Part shown: piece after piece, positions 41,297 through 50,143 of the stretch | How the letters are laid out: every line of letters starts with the position of its first letter | How positions within the stretch are numbered: position 1 is the first letter of the stretch | Assembly: GCF_008014745.1 (NCBI RefSeq) | Contig: NZ_VPFD01000008.1 | Location: forward strand, 62,001 to 126,000 | DNA: 64,000 bases | DNA from: Massilia arenae | GTDB lineage: Bacteria; Pseudomonadota; Gammaproteobacteria; Burkholderiales; Burkholderiaceae_D | Direction: 5' to 3' | Position numbers and translations under genes: made by a program | Notes under the pieces: generated by a model | Database searches by the model: none | Seen by the model: the letters and a program-made list of their open reading frames with translations, nothing else | Told to the model about the DNA's origin: nothing

Positions 41297-42739
41297 TCAG
41301 GGCTTCGGCACGCTGGAGCGGCCGATGTCCTGCTCCATATTGGCCAGGTACCAGGCGGTCGCGGTCATCAGCGCCACATGGCGGCGCAGGATGTCGGGGT
41401 CGACCTTGTCCAGGGTGTCGGCCGGCGTGTGGTGGTAGTCGAAATAGCTCGAGGTGTCGACGATCGGCGCGAAGCTCGGCACGCCTGCGCGTTCCAGGCC
41501 GGCCAGGTCGCCGGTGGCCAGCACGTCCTGGCGCTGGAACACGTTGGCGCCGATCGGCTGCAATGCCGCTTGCAGCGGCGCGAACAGCTTGACCGACTGC
41601 GGCATCACGCTGGCGCGCATGCCGAAGGGGCGGCCGACGCCGTTGTCGCTTTCGATCGCGCCGAAGTGCTTGCCCGCGTTGGCCTGTTCGGCGGCCAGGT
41701 AGGCGGCCGCGCCGCGCTGGCCGTTCTCTTCGTTCATCCAGGCGACGAAGCGGATGGTGCGGCGTGGGCGGTAGTCGAGCTTTTTGAGCACCTCGAACAC
41801 CGCCATCGCGCTGGCGACGGCCGCGGCATCGTCGTGCGCGCCCGGCGACAGGTCCCAGGAATCGAGGTGGCCAGAGACGATCACGATCTCGTCCGGTTTC
41901 TCGGTGCCAGGCAAATCGGCGATCACATTGAAGCTGTCGGCGTCCGGCAGGTTCTGCGGGGTCAGCACCAGCTTCATGCTCAGCGGGCCGCGCCTGGCCA
42001 GGCGCGCCATCAGCATCGAGTCCTCCGCCGTCACGGCGGCGGCCGGGATGCGTGCATTCTCGAGCAGGCCCGACGAACCGGTATGCGGCAGGCGATAGGC
42101 CGCGCCGCCGACCGAACGCACCAGTGCGCCGACAGCGCCGAGCTCGGCCGCCATGCGCGGGCCGTTGCGGCGGTAGGCCGAACCCTGTCCGTAGGCGTGG
42201 CCGGCCAGGCCGCGATCGGCCATATGCTGGTCGAACGCCACATCGAACAGGACGATCTTGCCCTTCACTTCAGCGGCACGGGTTTTCAGTTCTTCAAAAC
42301 TCTTGAGCACCAGCACCGGCGCCACCAGGCCCTCGGCCGGAGTCGCACCCGAACCACCCAGTGCGGTCAGCACCACGCGTTGGGTCACGCCCTGGGGTCG
42401 CCCCGTGTACTCGACCAGCTCGCCGGTCTCGATGCCGCGCACCCAGTGCGGCACTTTGACTGGTTGCAGGGTCACCTTGGCGCCAAGCTTGCGCATCGCT
42501 TCCGCCACCTGGGTCACCGCCGCCGCCGCACCGGGCGAACCGGACAGGCGCGGACCGATCAGGTCAGTCATGTCTTCGGTGCGCTGCCATGCGTAGTCGC
42601 TGCTCATCGCCGTGTCGCGGATCTTGGCGAGGGCGGCGGGATCGTTGCCGGGGCCGGCGGCCAGGGCCGGGACACTCAACAGCGCGGCGGCGATGACGCC
42701 CATGACGGGAAGGTGGTGGAGACGGAAGCTGCGTTTCAT
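41297..42739 (-). CDS. Secreted M28-family aminopeptidase
   Basis: A 480-residue exported zinc peptidase. The signal peptide ends near VPALAA (residue 28). A PA-like insert (about 120-250) precedes the M28 core. Visible metal ligands are in SGHLDSWDLSPGAHDDAAAV (His and bridging Asp), FVAWMNEENGQRG (catalytic Glu and ligand), and the C-terminal SYFDYHHTPADTLDKV His. Relatives are carboxypeptidase Q-like dipeptidases. The start at 42737-42739 gives a clean signal peptide; the frame is open 97 codons upstream without one. Confidence 0.9.
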   Translation of the reverse strand: MKRSFRLHHLPVMGVIAAALLSVPALAAGPGNDPAALAKIRDTAMSSDYAWQRTEDMTDLIGPRLSGSPGAAAAVTQVAEAMRKLGAKVTLQPVKVPHWVRGIETGELVEYTGRPQGVTQRVVLTALGGSGATPAEGLVAPVLVLKSFEELKTRAAEVKGKIVLFDVAFDQHMADRGLAGHAYGQGSAYRRNGPRMAAELGAVGALVRSVGGAAYRLPHTGSSGLLENARIPAAAVTAEDSMLMARLARRGPLSMKLVLTPQNLPDADSFNVIADLPGTEKPDEIVIVSGHLDSWDLSPGAHDDAAAVASAMAVFEVLKKLDYRPRRTIRFVAWMNEENGQRGAAAYLAAEQANAGKHFGAIESDNGVGRPFGMRASVMPQSVKLFAPLQAALQPIGANVFQRQDVLATGDLAGLERAGVPSFAPIVDTSSYFDYHHTPADTLDKVDPDILRRHVALMTATAWYLANMEQDIGRSSVPKP

Positions 42740-42851
42740 GCGGGAAACCCTTGCTAGTTCGAAAGGATTCAAACGATAGCGCATTCGGCAACTTTTCGCT
42801 GCTACTTTCTTGCCGTACGTACAGTCAGAAAAAGGCGCGCGGACGCCTTGA

Positions 42852-43982
42852 TCAGGCCGGCACCAGCCGCACCAGGGTGATCTCGGATGGCGCGCCGAAG
42901 CGCTTCGGTGGTCCCCAGTAGCCAGTGCCGCGGCTGGTATATACCCACATATCGCGTACGCGATTGAGCCCGGCGACGAACGGCTGCTGCAGCGGCACGA
43001 ACAGATTCCACGGGAAGAACTGGCCGCCATGGGTATGGCCGGACAACTGCAGGTCGAAGCCGGCCATGGCCGCCTCGGGAGCGCTGCGTGGCTGGTGCGC
43101 CAGCAGCACCTTCACCCCGGACGGCGCGCCACGGACGGCGCGCTGCGGGTCGCTCTTGTGCTCCGGGTGGAAATGGTGGGCCGTATAGTCGGCCACGCCG
43201 GCGATCACGAGAGAGGCGGCGCCACGCCGGCGCACCACGTGCTCGTTCATCAGCACCGTCAGGCCCAGGCGCCGCACCTCGGCGATCCACTCCAGCGCGC
43301 CGGAATAGTATTCGTGGTTGCCGGTGACGAAGAACACGCCGTCGTTCGCCTTCAAGCGCGCCAGCGGTTCGGTATGCATGGCCAGGCGCTGTACGCTGCC
43401 ATCGACCAGGTCGCCGGTGACGGCGATGGCGTCGGCGCCCAGCTTGTTGACCTTGTTGACGATGGCGTTCAGGTAGGCGCGCTTGATGGTGGGGCCGACA
43501 TGGATGTCCGAGATCTGGGCGATGGCGTAGCCGTGCAGTTCGGCCGGCAAGTCCCGGATCGGCACGTCGACCTTCACCACCCGCGCCACCCGCCGCGCGT
43601 TGACGTAGCCGACCACGGTCACGGCCAGCGCCGCCAGCGGCACGGCCAGTGCGCTGGCATAGGCCATCACCGGCGTCAGGGCGCCGAAGGGCAGCAACAC
43701 CAGCAAGACCACATCGCGCAGCAAGGTGGTGACCAGCAGCGACGAGAACAGGCCCATCGACAGCAGGCCGAGCCAGGCGAGCAGGTCCGACCAGCGCCGC
43801 CGGCGCAGCGAGGACGACATCAGCCCGACGGGCACCAGCGCGCCGAGCAGGCCCAGCAGCAGGACGCCGACGCTATTGCCGGCCAAGCCGAGCCCGAGGT
43901 CGGGCAGCAAGCGCATGCCGATATAGACCAGCAACAAGACCAATAGGGAGAGGACGACGACGAAACTACGGCTCGGGCGCAT
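42852..43982 (-). CDS. Membrane-anchored metallophosphoesterase (YkuE/YaeI type)
   Basis: A 376-residue protein. Four or so hydrophobic helices occupy the first 130 residues, followed by a calcineurin-like phosphoesterase domain. Its motifs are ISDIHVG, VTGDLVDG, VTGNHEYY and LSGHTHGGQFFPW. YaeI-like enzymes with a shorter membrane anchor hydrolyse UDP-2,3-diacylglucosamine-like or phospho-lipid substrates. The present substrate is unknown. The ATG at 43980-43982 was chosen since the longer frame adds a non-hydrophobic tail with no RBS. Confidence 0.87.
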   Translation of the reverse strand: MRPSRSFVVVLSLLVLLLVYIGMRLLPDLGLGLAGNSVGVLLLGLLGALVPVGLMSSSLRRRRWSDLLAWLGLLSMGLFSSLLVTTLLRDVVLLVLLPFGALTPVMAYASALAVPLAALAVTVVGYVNARRVARVVKVDVPIRDLPAELHGYAIAQISDIHVGPTIKRAYLNAIVNKVNKLGADAIAVTGDLVDGSVQRLAMHTEPLARLKANDGVFFVTGNHEYYSGALEWIAEVRRLGLTVLMNEHVVRRRGAASLVIAGVADYTAHHFHPEHKSDPQRAVRGAPSGVKVLLAHQPRSAPEAAMAGFDLQLSGHTHGGQFFPWNLFVPLQQPFVAGLNRVRDMWVYTSRGTGYWGPPKRFGAPSEITLVRLVPA

Positions 43983-44177
43983 GGCAGTGATGGGATGACG
44001 TTGGTCGTGCCTAGATGGGGCGCCCGCTGCTGCTTGCAAGGCAGAATGTTACCAACCGCGATGCAGTTGTAAAAAACTGTATTAACGAATGGCACGATTC
44101 GGGCCCAGGAATATAGTACGTCCATACCCGGTGTCGCAGTCATCATTCCGATCTCCGCCAGGGTAAAAGGAAAGACC

Positions 44178-44690
44178 ATGTTGAAATCGACAACCCTTGG
44201 TGCTGTGCTGCTGGCCGCTGTCGCGGTATCGCCGGCGGCAATGGCCGGTGATCGTGGTACGAACACGGCCGTTGGCGCAGTGCTTGGCGCCGTCGTCGGC
44301 CACACGGTCGGCGGCACCGGCGGCGCCGTCGCCGGCGGCGTGATCGGCGCGGCGGTGGGCAACTCCATCAACACCCGCGACGACCGCCGTCATTACGGCC
44401 ACCACAATGGCTACAACAACGGGTACAACAACGGCTACTACCAGTCGCAACCGGTGTATGTGCAGCAGCGCCCCGTGTATGTGCAACCGCGTCCGGTGTA
44501 CGTGCAGCCACGCCCGGTCTACGTGGAATCGCGTCCGGTCTATGTCCAGCCCCGCCCGGTGTACGTGCAACCGCGCCCGGTCTACGTCGAGCACCGCGGA
44601 CGCGGCTGGGATCGTCATGACCGGCACGACCGGCGTGACCGCTGGGATCGCGATGACCGTCGCGGTCACCACCACGGCCACGGCCGCTGA
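44178..44690 (+). CDS. Glycine-zipper outer-membrane-like protein with PVYVQPR repeats
   Basis: A 170-residue exported protein. A signal peptide (to AMAG, residue 24) is followed by a glycine-zipper segment (AVGAVLGAVVGHTVGGTG and on to about residue 63) of the Rick_17kDa/OmpA-linker type. The next part is a tandem run of eight seven-residue repeats, R/Q-PVYVQ/E-P/S (about 92-147), and a His/Arg/Asp-rich tail (DRHDRHDRRDRWDRDD). The repeats are coded by 21-base units. The tail could bind metal or nucleic acid. AAAGGA precedes the ATG and a strong terminator follows. Confidence 0.82.
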   Translation: MLKSTTLGAVLLAAVAVSPAAMAGDRGTNTAVGAVLGAVVGHTVGGTGGAVAGGVIGAAVGNSINTRDDRRHYGHHNGYNNGYNNGYYQSQPVYVQQRPVYVQPRPVYVQPRPVYVESRPVYVQPRPVYVQPRPVYVEHRGRGWDRHDRHDRRDRWDRDDRRGHHHGHGR

Positions 44691-44696
44691 TCCAAC

Positions 44697-44722
44697 AAGC
44701 CGCGCACTGCGCGGCTTTTTTT
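44697..44722 (+). terminator. Rho-independent terminator
   Basis: A 9-bp stem (AAGCCGCGC / GCGCGGCTT) with loop ACT and seven or more T. It follows the stop of the PVYVQPR protein by six bases and separates it from the kinase operon. Confidence 0.92.
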
Positions 44723-44779
44723 CATCCCCCCTCCGCTAGTTCCCCGCATCGGCGCCATGCGCCAGGTTCGGGGGACACC

Positions 44780-45742
44780 ATGTACGAAGCAGGCACCGTC
44801 ATCTCGCTGGCCGGCGGCCAGTACCGCTTGCGCGAGGCGCTGGCCGGTTCGGCCTATGGCGTCGTGTGGCGCGCCGACAGCCTGCACGCGAACGGTTGCG
44901 TCGCTCTGAAGCTGGTCAACCTGGAACAGATGGAACGTGCCCCGTCCGGCCTGCGCGCACGCTGGCTGGCCAGCGCCAGCACCGAAATCGCCTTCCTGCG
45001 CGGCCTGGCGCCGTGGGATGGCCGCCACATCGTGCGCCTGCTCGACAGCGGCGAACACGCCGGCATGCCGGCGATGGCGCTCGAACTGCTCGACGGCGAC
45101 CTGGCCGGCCACTTGACCCGCGAAATGGCGCTGGGCCGCACGGTCGCCCCGGCCCGCGCCCTGGCCTGGATCGGCCAGGTCAACCAGGCGCTGGCCAAGG
45201 TGCACGCCAGCGGCTGGCGCTACCTCGACCTCAAACCGGGCAACCTGCTCCTCGACGGGGCGAACGACGCCGTCAAGCTGGCCGATTTCGGCACCAACCG
45301 GCGTCTCGACGACCTGCGCGCCCACACCTACGCCGGCACCGCCAACTGGCAAGCCCCGGAACAGTTCTTCCCGGACGCCGACGGCTACGCCACCGAGGCG
45401 CGCACCGATTATTTCGCCCTCGGCGCCCTGTTCTACTACCTGGTCTGCGGCCGGTTGCTGCGCTACAGCAGCGCCTGCGGCCAGGCCTGGCAGGCGCACG
45501 GGCGCGACGCGGCGGCCAGCCTGCTGGCCGAGCGCCAGACGCGGCCCGCCGTCCTGCAACCGGACGAAGCGGCGCTGTTCGCCAGCTGCCTGGGCCCGGC
45601 CGCCGCGCCTGGCCTCGCGCTGCTGCGCGCGCTGGTGGCCGAGCGCCCCGCCGACCGCCCGCGCCATGCGCTGGACATCAGCCGCGGCCTGGCGGACACC
45701 GTCTCCGCCCTGAGTGCTGAGCCGCTGCGGAGCGCCGCATGA
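44780..45742 (+). CDS. Ser/Thr protein kinase (bacterial Hanks type, non-canonical catalytic loop)
   Basis: A 320-residue soluble kinase. The P-loop is LAGSAYGVV (22-30), and Lys44 in VALKLV is the ATP lysine. The catalytic loop is YLDLKPGN (148-155): the Asp, Lys and Asn are kept but the His-Arg of HRD is replaced by Tyr-Leu. DFG is at 169-171 and APE at 192-194. No membrane helix or sensor domain is attached. The stop overlaps the next gene by four bases (ATGA), so it is coupled to the SEDS-like gene. This makes that protein or the FHA protein behind it likely partners or substrates, by analogy with pknA/pknB-rodA-fha loci. It is first in its operon, after a terminator. Confidence 0.85.
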   Translation: MYEAGTVISLAGGQYRLREALAGSAYGVVWRADSLHANGCVALKLVNLEQMERAPSGLRARWLASASTEIAFLRGLAPWDGRHIVRLLDSGEHAGMPAMALELLDGDLAGHLTREMALGRTVAPARALAWIGQVNQALAKVHASGWRYLDLKPGNLLLDGANDAVKLADFGTNRRLDDLRAHTYAGTANWQAPEQFFPDADGYATEARTDYFALGALFYYLVCGRLLRYSSACGQAWQAHGRDAAASLLAERQTRPAVLQPDEAALFASCLGPAAAPGLALLRALVAERPADRPRHALDISRGLADTVSALSAEPLRSAA

Positions 45743-48084
45743 GGCGCCCTTTCATCGGCGCCGGCCTGGCCTGGACCCTGCTCGCGCTGCTGTGCGCCGT
45801 GCAGCTGCTGGCCCTGATCAAGACGCCGGCCGCCTGGACCCCATCCGAGATCGCCGTGACCCTCGCCCCCGGCGAATCGGTCATGTTGGGCCGCCAGGAA
45901 CTGGGCGCGCCGCGCGCCGCCCCGCGCCAGCTGGTGCTGCGCCGCGACCGTGACGGCGACTGGCTGCTGCGCAACGCCGAACCGCTGCAGCCTGTCGTGC
46001 TGCGCCATGGCGACGCGCGCCAGCGCAGCAGCGACCTGCCGCTCGCGGCCGGCCAGCGCATCCAGGCCGGCGCGCTGCAATTGCAGGTGGTCGCGGCCGC
46101 GGCCGAGACCGGACGCGTCACCCTGCACGACGGCGAACAGACCTGGGACTACGACGGCGCCACCGTGCTGCGCGACGGCCAGCCGCAGCCTGCCTGCCCC
46201 GACACCGGCCTGTCGGCGCGCGCGGTGGCGGCCTGGAACCGCTGGCTGCCGCAGGGCGCGAGCCTGGCCCGTCCCCTGAGCCTCGGCGGCCTGCTCTACT
46301 GCGGCAACCGCATCGCCGCGGCCGCGATCGAACCCGGCGACGCCCTGCTGCTGCGCCAGGACGACGGCCGCATCGCCCTGTCGGCGCGTGGCGCCCAGCC
46401 GGTGCTGGTCTCGAACGGCGTCGGCTGGATCGATGCCGCCCAGCGCGAGCTGCCGCTGGCCGACGTGGATGCCTTCGCCGTCGGCCGCACCCTGTTCACC
46501 CTGGCGCAGGACGGCGCCACCTTGCGCCTGTCGCCGTCGCGCCAGGTCGCGCTGTCGGCGGCGCCTGCGAACGGGTTGCCGGCCGCCGTGAGCTGGCGTT
46601 GGGAGCAGCGCGACCATCTGGCCCTGCCCGCGCCACCGCCACTGGCCTGGGCCGCCGCCTGCCTCGTCCTGCTGATGGGGCTTGCCTGCATCGCGCCCTT
46701 GCTGCGCGAGCGCGGGGTGCGCTCCGATCTTGTGCGCCCGTTCGCAGCAGCCCTGCTGGCCGCCAGCGCCATGCTGTTCCTGGTCACCCAGCGCACCGTC
46801 GGCGCCCCCGGCGCCGTCATCTCCCTGCTGCTGGCCTGGGCCACGCTCTGGCTTACCCTGCTGTATCCGCGCCGCGCCTCGTTGCTGGCCTCCAGCGCCG
46901 TGCTGCTGCTCGGCGCCGGCCTGCTGGTGCAGCTCGAAATGGGCCTGGGAGCCGGCGACACGGCCTGGCTGCGCCACTTCCAGAACACGACCGCGCTGCT
47001 GGGTCTCGGCCTGCCGACCGCCCTGCTGCTGCTGTCCTGCTTCGCCCGCGGCGCCGTATCGCGCCCGGTCACCGAGCGCGTGCTGCTGGCGTTCGCCGCG
47101 CTCGCGCTGGGTGGCCTGCTGCTGCAGGTGTGTTTCGGCGGCGAGACCGGCGTGTTCGACATTCAGCCCTTCGAATTCGCCAAGTTCGCCCTGGCCGCGC
47201 TGAGCGCGCACTGCCTGGCGCTGGCCGCCGGCGGCAAGGCGAACGGCCGCCATGACTGGCGTTTCTGGCTGCGCATGGCGGCGCCGGTGCTGCTGTTTAT
47301 ATTCCTGCTCGCGGCGGCCCTGGTGCGGGTCGACGATTATTCTCCGCTGGTGCTGCTGCTGGTCTGGAGCGGCGCCATGCTGCTGGCGTGGTGCGCCAGC
47401 CATGGACGGCGCGCGGCCTTGGCCTCGATCCTCGTAGCGGCTGGCCTGCTGCTGGCGGGCGGCGTGACGATGCGCGCCGGCGGCGACCTGCTGGGCGCCT
47501 TCGGCTTCTATCCCGAGCGCTTCCAGGTCTGGTCCGAACCGACCATCCACCCGCACACCGGCCAGCAGATGCTGCAAGGCAGCCGTGCCATCGTCCAGGG
47601 TGGCTGGCTGGGCGCGGATAATCTGCTCGGTCTGGCGGCGCTGGGCGGCGCGGCCGGCGAGGCGCTGGCCATTCCCGCCATCCAGGACGACTTCGCGCCC
47701 TCCTTCCTGCTGCACCGCCATGGGCTGGCGGCGGGCCTGGCCTTGTGGACCCTGCAGGCGCTGTTCCTGGCGGCGCTGCTGCGCGCCGCCGCCGGCGCCT
47801 GGCGTGGCGCCAATGGGGCCAAGGACTTCCGGCGCGCCTGGATCGGCCGCTTCCAGTGCTTCGCCCTGTGCGGCGGCGCGGCCTTCATCGCCGGCCACCT
47901 GCTGCTGTCCTGGGGCACCAACCTCGCCATGTTCCCGATCATGGGCCAGCCCATGAGCTTCCTGTCCGCGGGCGGCTCGCACCTGCTGTTTTTCATCTGC
48001 CCCCTGCTAGCGTTCGGCATGGCGAGCACCCAATTCAACGAGGAGAGTCAATCATGCCGGTCTATGTCCAACACGAAGTCCTAG
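45739..48084 (+). CDS. SEDS (FtsW/RodA/SpoVE) family membrane protein with N-terminal FHA-like region
   Basis: A 781-residue protein. TM1 is at about 8-27. A 280-residue non-membrane region follows (28-310). Its first part looks like an FHA fold (LAPGESVMLGRQELGAPRAA, then WLLRNAEPLQPVVLR). The C-terminal 460 residues are membrane helices in a SEDS pattern: FYPERFQVW, GQQMLQGSRAIVQGGWLGAD, and IPAIQDDFAPSFLLHRHG with Asp651 at the position of the catalytic Asp of RodA/FtsW. The last block PMSFLSAGGSHLLF matches the P-x-x-S-Y-G-G-S region. SEDS proteins polymerise peptidoglycan strands from lipid II. No penicillin-binding partner is in the window. It is coupled to the kinase gene and overlaps the next gene by 31 bases. 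Confidence 0.82.
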   Translation: MRRPFIGAGLAWTLLALLCAVQLLALIKTPAAWTPSEIAVTLAPGESVMLGRQELGAPRAAPRQLVLRRDRDGDWLLRNAEPLQPVVLRHGDARQRSSDLPLAAGQRIQAGALQLQVVAAAAETGRVTLHDGEQTWDYDGATVLRDGQPQPACPDTGLSARAVAAWNRWLPQGASLARPLSLGGLLYCGNRIAAAAIEPGDALLLRQDDGRIALSARGAQPVLVSNGVGWIDAAQRELPLADVDAFAVGRTLFTLAQDGATLRLSPSRQVALSAAPANGLPAAVSWRWEQRDHLALPAPPPLAWAAACLVLLMGLACIAPLLRERGVRSDLVRPFAAALLAASAMLFLVTQRTVGAPGAVISLLLAWATLWLTLLYPRRASLLASSAVLLLGAGLLVQLEMGLGAGDTAWLRHFQNTTALLGLGLPTALLLLSCFARGAVSRPVTERVLLAFAALALGGLLLQVCFGGETGVFDIQPFEFAKFALAALSAHCLALAAGGKANGRHDWRFWLRMAAPVLLFIFLLAAALVRVDDYSPLVLLLVWSGAMLLAWCASHGRRAALASILVAAGLLLAGGVTMRAGGDLLGAFGFYPERFQVWSEPTIHPHTGQQMLQGSRAIVQGGWLGADNLLGLAALGGAAGEALAIPAIQDDFAPSFLLHRHGLAAGLALWTLQALFLAALLRAAAGAWRGANGAKDFRRAWIGRFQCFALCGGAAFIAGHLLLSWGTNLAMFPIMGQPMSFLSAGGSHLLFFICPLLAFGMASTQFNEESQSCRSMSNTKS

Positions 48085-49631
48085 GCAAGGTCCAGGATGT
48101 GTTCAACGCTGACGCCCTGTGGCAGGCGCCTGGCCTTGCGCTGTTCTCGCGCCGTCCGCTGCTGCGCGACCTGCTCGAGCGCTCCCCGCGCGAGCAGCGC
48201 GGCCGCGCGGCCACCCGCTGCTTCTCGCACGTGACCCTGGTGCTGCCGCAGGACGAGGTCGACGACGACCGCCACCTGACCCGCGGCGCGCGCGTGCGCG
48301 ACCTGGCGCAATCGCTGGCCGCCCTGCACCAGAAGGATTTCGGCGACCTGCTCGGCGGCGACGAGGTGCGCTACCACGTGCTGGGCAGCGACGACCTCGA
48401 TCCGGGCGAAGTGCAGGTCAAGTTCGGCCACGCCGTCTACCTGCCGGCGCCGGGCGAACAAGTCCAGTACACGGTGACCGCCTCGCGCGACAGCGCCATC
48501 TGGCAGCCGGTCTGCGCCATCTACCCGAACCAGCGCCTGACCCTGGTCGGCCTGGACGGCGCCAACGCGACCTTCGCGGTGCCCGGCTGGCCGTTCGGTT
48601 CGGAAGGCGGCCTGCTGCTGGTGAACGACGGCCCTGGCGTCCCGCTCGAACTGCAGGTGCGTCCGAAAGACAGTTTCGAATGCCGCTTCGACGCCGCCAA
48701 TGGCTACTACGTCCTGCGCGGCAAGGGCGCCAGTGCCCAGCGCCTGCTGCTGAAAATCAGCCGCACCGGCGCCAGCACCAGCGCCCGCCCGCAACCCGCG
48801 CCAAGCTCCAGCGCCGCACCCGTCATACCAAGCGCGCAGCCGCAGCGCAGCCCGGCGGTGTGGAAGTCGCGCACGGCCACGCCGCCGGCCGCCGACATGA
48901 CCGCGATGCCGCTGGCCGCCTCAAGCCCGGCGGCCCGGCCGGCGCCAGCGACGGAGCTCGATGCCACCTACGCCCCGGTGGCGCGCCACCGCATCACGCT
49001 GGCCGCGCTGGCCCTGCCGCGCCTGAGCCGCTACCGCGAGACTGGCGCCCAGGAACTCGAGGTCGGCCTGAACGCCCAACTGCTGCCAAGCGCACCGGGC
49101 AAGGACAGCGTCATCCGCTTCGCGGTCGACGACGCCGACGAGCTGCACGCGATCACCCCGGCCGGCCGCCAGCGCATCGCCGTGCCGTCGCAATTCGCGC
49201 CGCTCGACAACGCCAGCATCCGCCTGCTGGCGGTCCAGCAGCAACTGGCCGAGCGCTACAGCGCATTGCTGGTGCTGCCGGAGGGTCCGTCGCAGCCGGC
49301 CGCATCGGGCACGCGCCTGACCTTCGGGCGCGGCATGCCATCGCTGGGCGCCCTGCGCGTGCTCGATACGCCGCAATTCGTGCGCCAGGGCGACGGCGCC
49401 CCGGCCGCCAGCGCCGACCGCCTCGGCCTGTCGCGCAATGCCTTCAGCTGGGAAGCCTCGGGCGATGGCCTGCGCATCGCACGCCTGTCGCCCACCCAGG
49501 CGTTGTATCACCTGGACGAGCAACTGGCCCTGGTTGCCCAGATCGAGAGTGCGACCCAGGATCAGCCTTATGTGATCCCGCCTGGCCATCACCTGGTGGC
49601 CGGACACTACGTGCTGCGCTTCGACGCCTGA
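48054..49631 (+). CDS. FHA-like two-part protein of the kinase operon
   Basis: A 525-residue protein with no membrane helix. The N-terminal part (1-235) is a beta-rich region not recognised, with a DUF-like block (QYTVTASRDSAIWQPVCAIY) suggesting a carbohydrate or peptide-binding fold. A Pro/Ala/Ser linker (240-305) follows. The C-terminal part (about 418-522) looks like an FHA domain: LTFGRGMPSLGALRVLD, then GLSRNAFSWEASGDGLRIAR and YHLDE. Gly425-Arg426 and Ser460-Arg461 align with the phosphothreonine-binding GR and SxxH positions, though the His is Asn or Ala here. The ATG at 48054 follows GAGGAG and overlaps the upstream gene; a longer frame upstream is a shadow. Confidence 0.75.
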   Translation: MPVYVQHEVLGKVQDVFNADALWQAPGLALFSRRPLLRDLLERSPREQRGRAATRCFSHVTLVLPQDEVDDDRHLTRGARVRDLAQSLAALHQKDFGDLLGGDEVRYHVLGSDDLDPGEVQVKFGHAVYLPAPGEQVQYTVTASRDSAIWQPVCAIYPNQRLTLVGLDGANATFAVPGWPFGSEGGLLLVNDGPGVPLELQVRPKDSFECRFDAANGYYVLRGKGASAQRLLLKISRTGASTSARPQPAPSSSAAPVIPSAQPQRSPAVWKSRTATPPAADMTAMPLAASSPAARPAPATELDATYAPVARHRITLAALALPRLSRYRETGAQELEVGLNAQLLPSAPGKDSVIRFAVDDADELHAITPAGRQRIAVPSQFAPLDNASIRLLAVQQQLAERYSALLVLPEGPSQPAASGTRLTFGRGMPSLGALRVLDTPQFVRQGDGAPAASADRLGLSRNAFSWEASGDGLRIARLSPTQALYHLDEQLALVAQIESATQDQPYVIPPGHHLVAGHYVLRFDA

Positions 49632-49639
49632 GGACGGCG

Positions 49640-50104
49640 ATGGTCACCTGGACTCATGCGGCCGCTTATGTGCTCGCCTTCGGCGCGGCGCTGGTGCTGA
49701 CCCTGTGCCTCTGCGCCTGGCTCACGCCGCGCGCCTGGTGGCGGCGGCCGAATGCGCGCGCGCTCGGTGTGCTGGGAGTCGGCACCGCGGCCGGTGGGAC
49801 GCTGTTGCTGGCCATGTTCGGGACTCCGGCACCGGCCCCGCAATTGGTGCAGTCGGCACAGGCCAAAGAGGTAGCGGGCATCGACGTGCCGGTCGCTGGC
49901 GCCCGCTATCGCGTGCACGATGCGCTCAATCTGCGCGTGGCCGGTGGCGTCGGCGCCGAACGGCTGCTGGTGGTGCCGGCCGGCACGCGGGTGGAAGCGA
50001 CCGGCTTGCGCGACGGCGACTGGTGGCAGGTGCGCGCGACGGTCGCTGGCAAGGAAATCGAGGGATGGGCTAGCAGCCTGTGGCTGCGGCGGGCCGATGA
50101 ATGA
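49640..50104 (+). CDS. Two-helix membrane protein with SH3b domain
   Basis: A 154-residue protein. There are hydrophobic helices at about 6-29 and 41-61, then a bacterial SH3 (SH3b) domain (about 85-150: YRVHDALNLRVAGGVGAERL, then DGDWWQVRA and GWASSLWL). SH3b domains often bind peptidoglycan or proteins in the envelope. The start is 8 bases past the previous stop, so it is the last gene of the kinase-SEDS-FHA operon. The next gene is on the other strand. Confidence 0.82.
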   Translation: MVTWTHAAAYVLAFGAALVLTLCLCAWLTPRAWWRRPNARALGVLGVGTAAGGTLLLAMFGTPAPAPQLVQSAQAKEVAGIDVPVAGARYRVHDALNLRVAGGVGAERLLVVPAGTRVEATGLRDGDWWQVRATVAGKEIEGWASSLWLRRADE

Positions 50105-50143
50105 TTTGTTACTGGGGACGAACAAAAAAGTTCGCCATACCTT

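Noticed and set aside
44454..44610. Regular 21-base DNA repeats considered as a CRISPR array
   Set aside because: There are no spacers; the units are head to tail and in frame, coding for PVYVQPR.
45463..47982. Minus-strand open frame of 839 codons with many Gln-rich stretches
   Set aside because: It is antisense to the kinase and SEDS genes; composition is that of a shadow of Leu/Ala-rich membrane protein.
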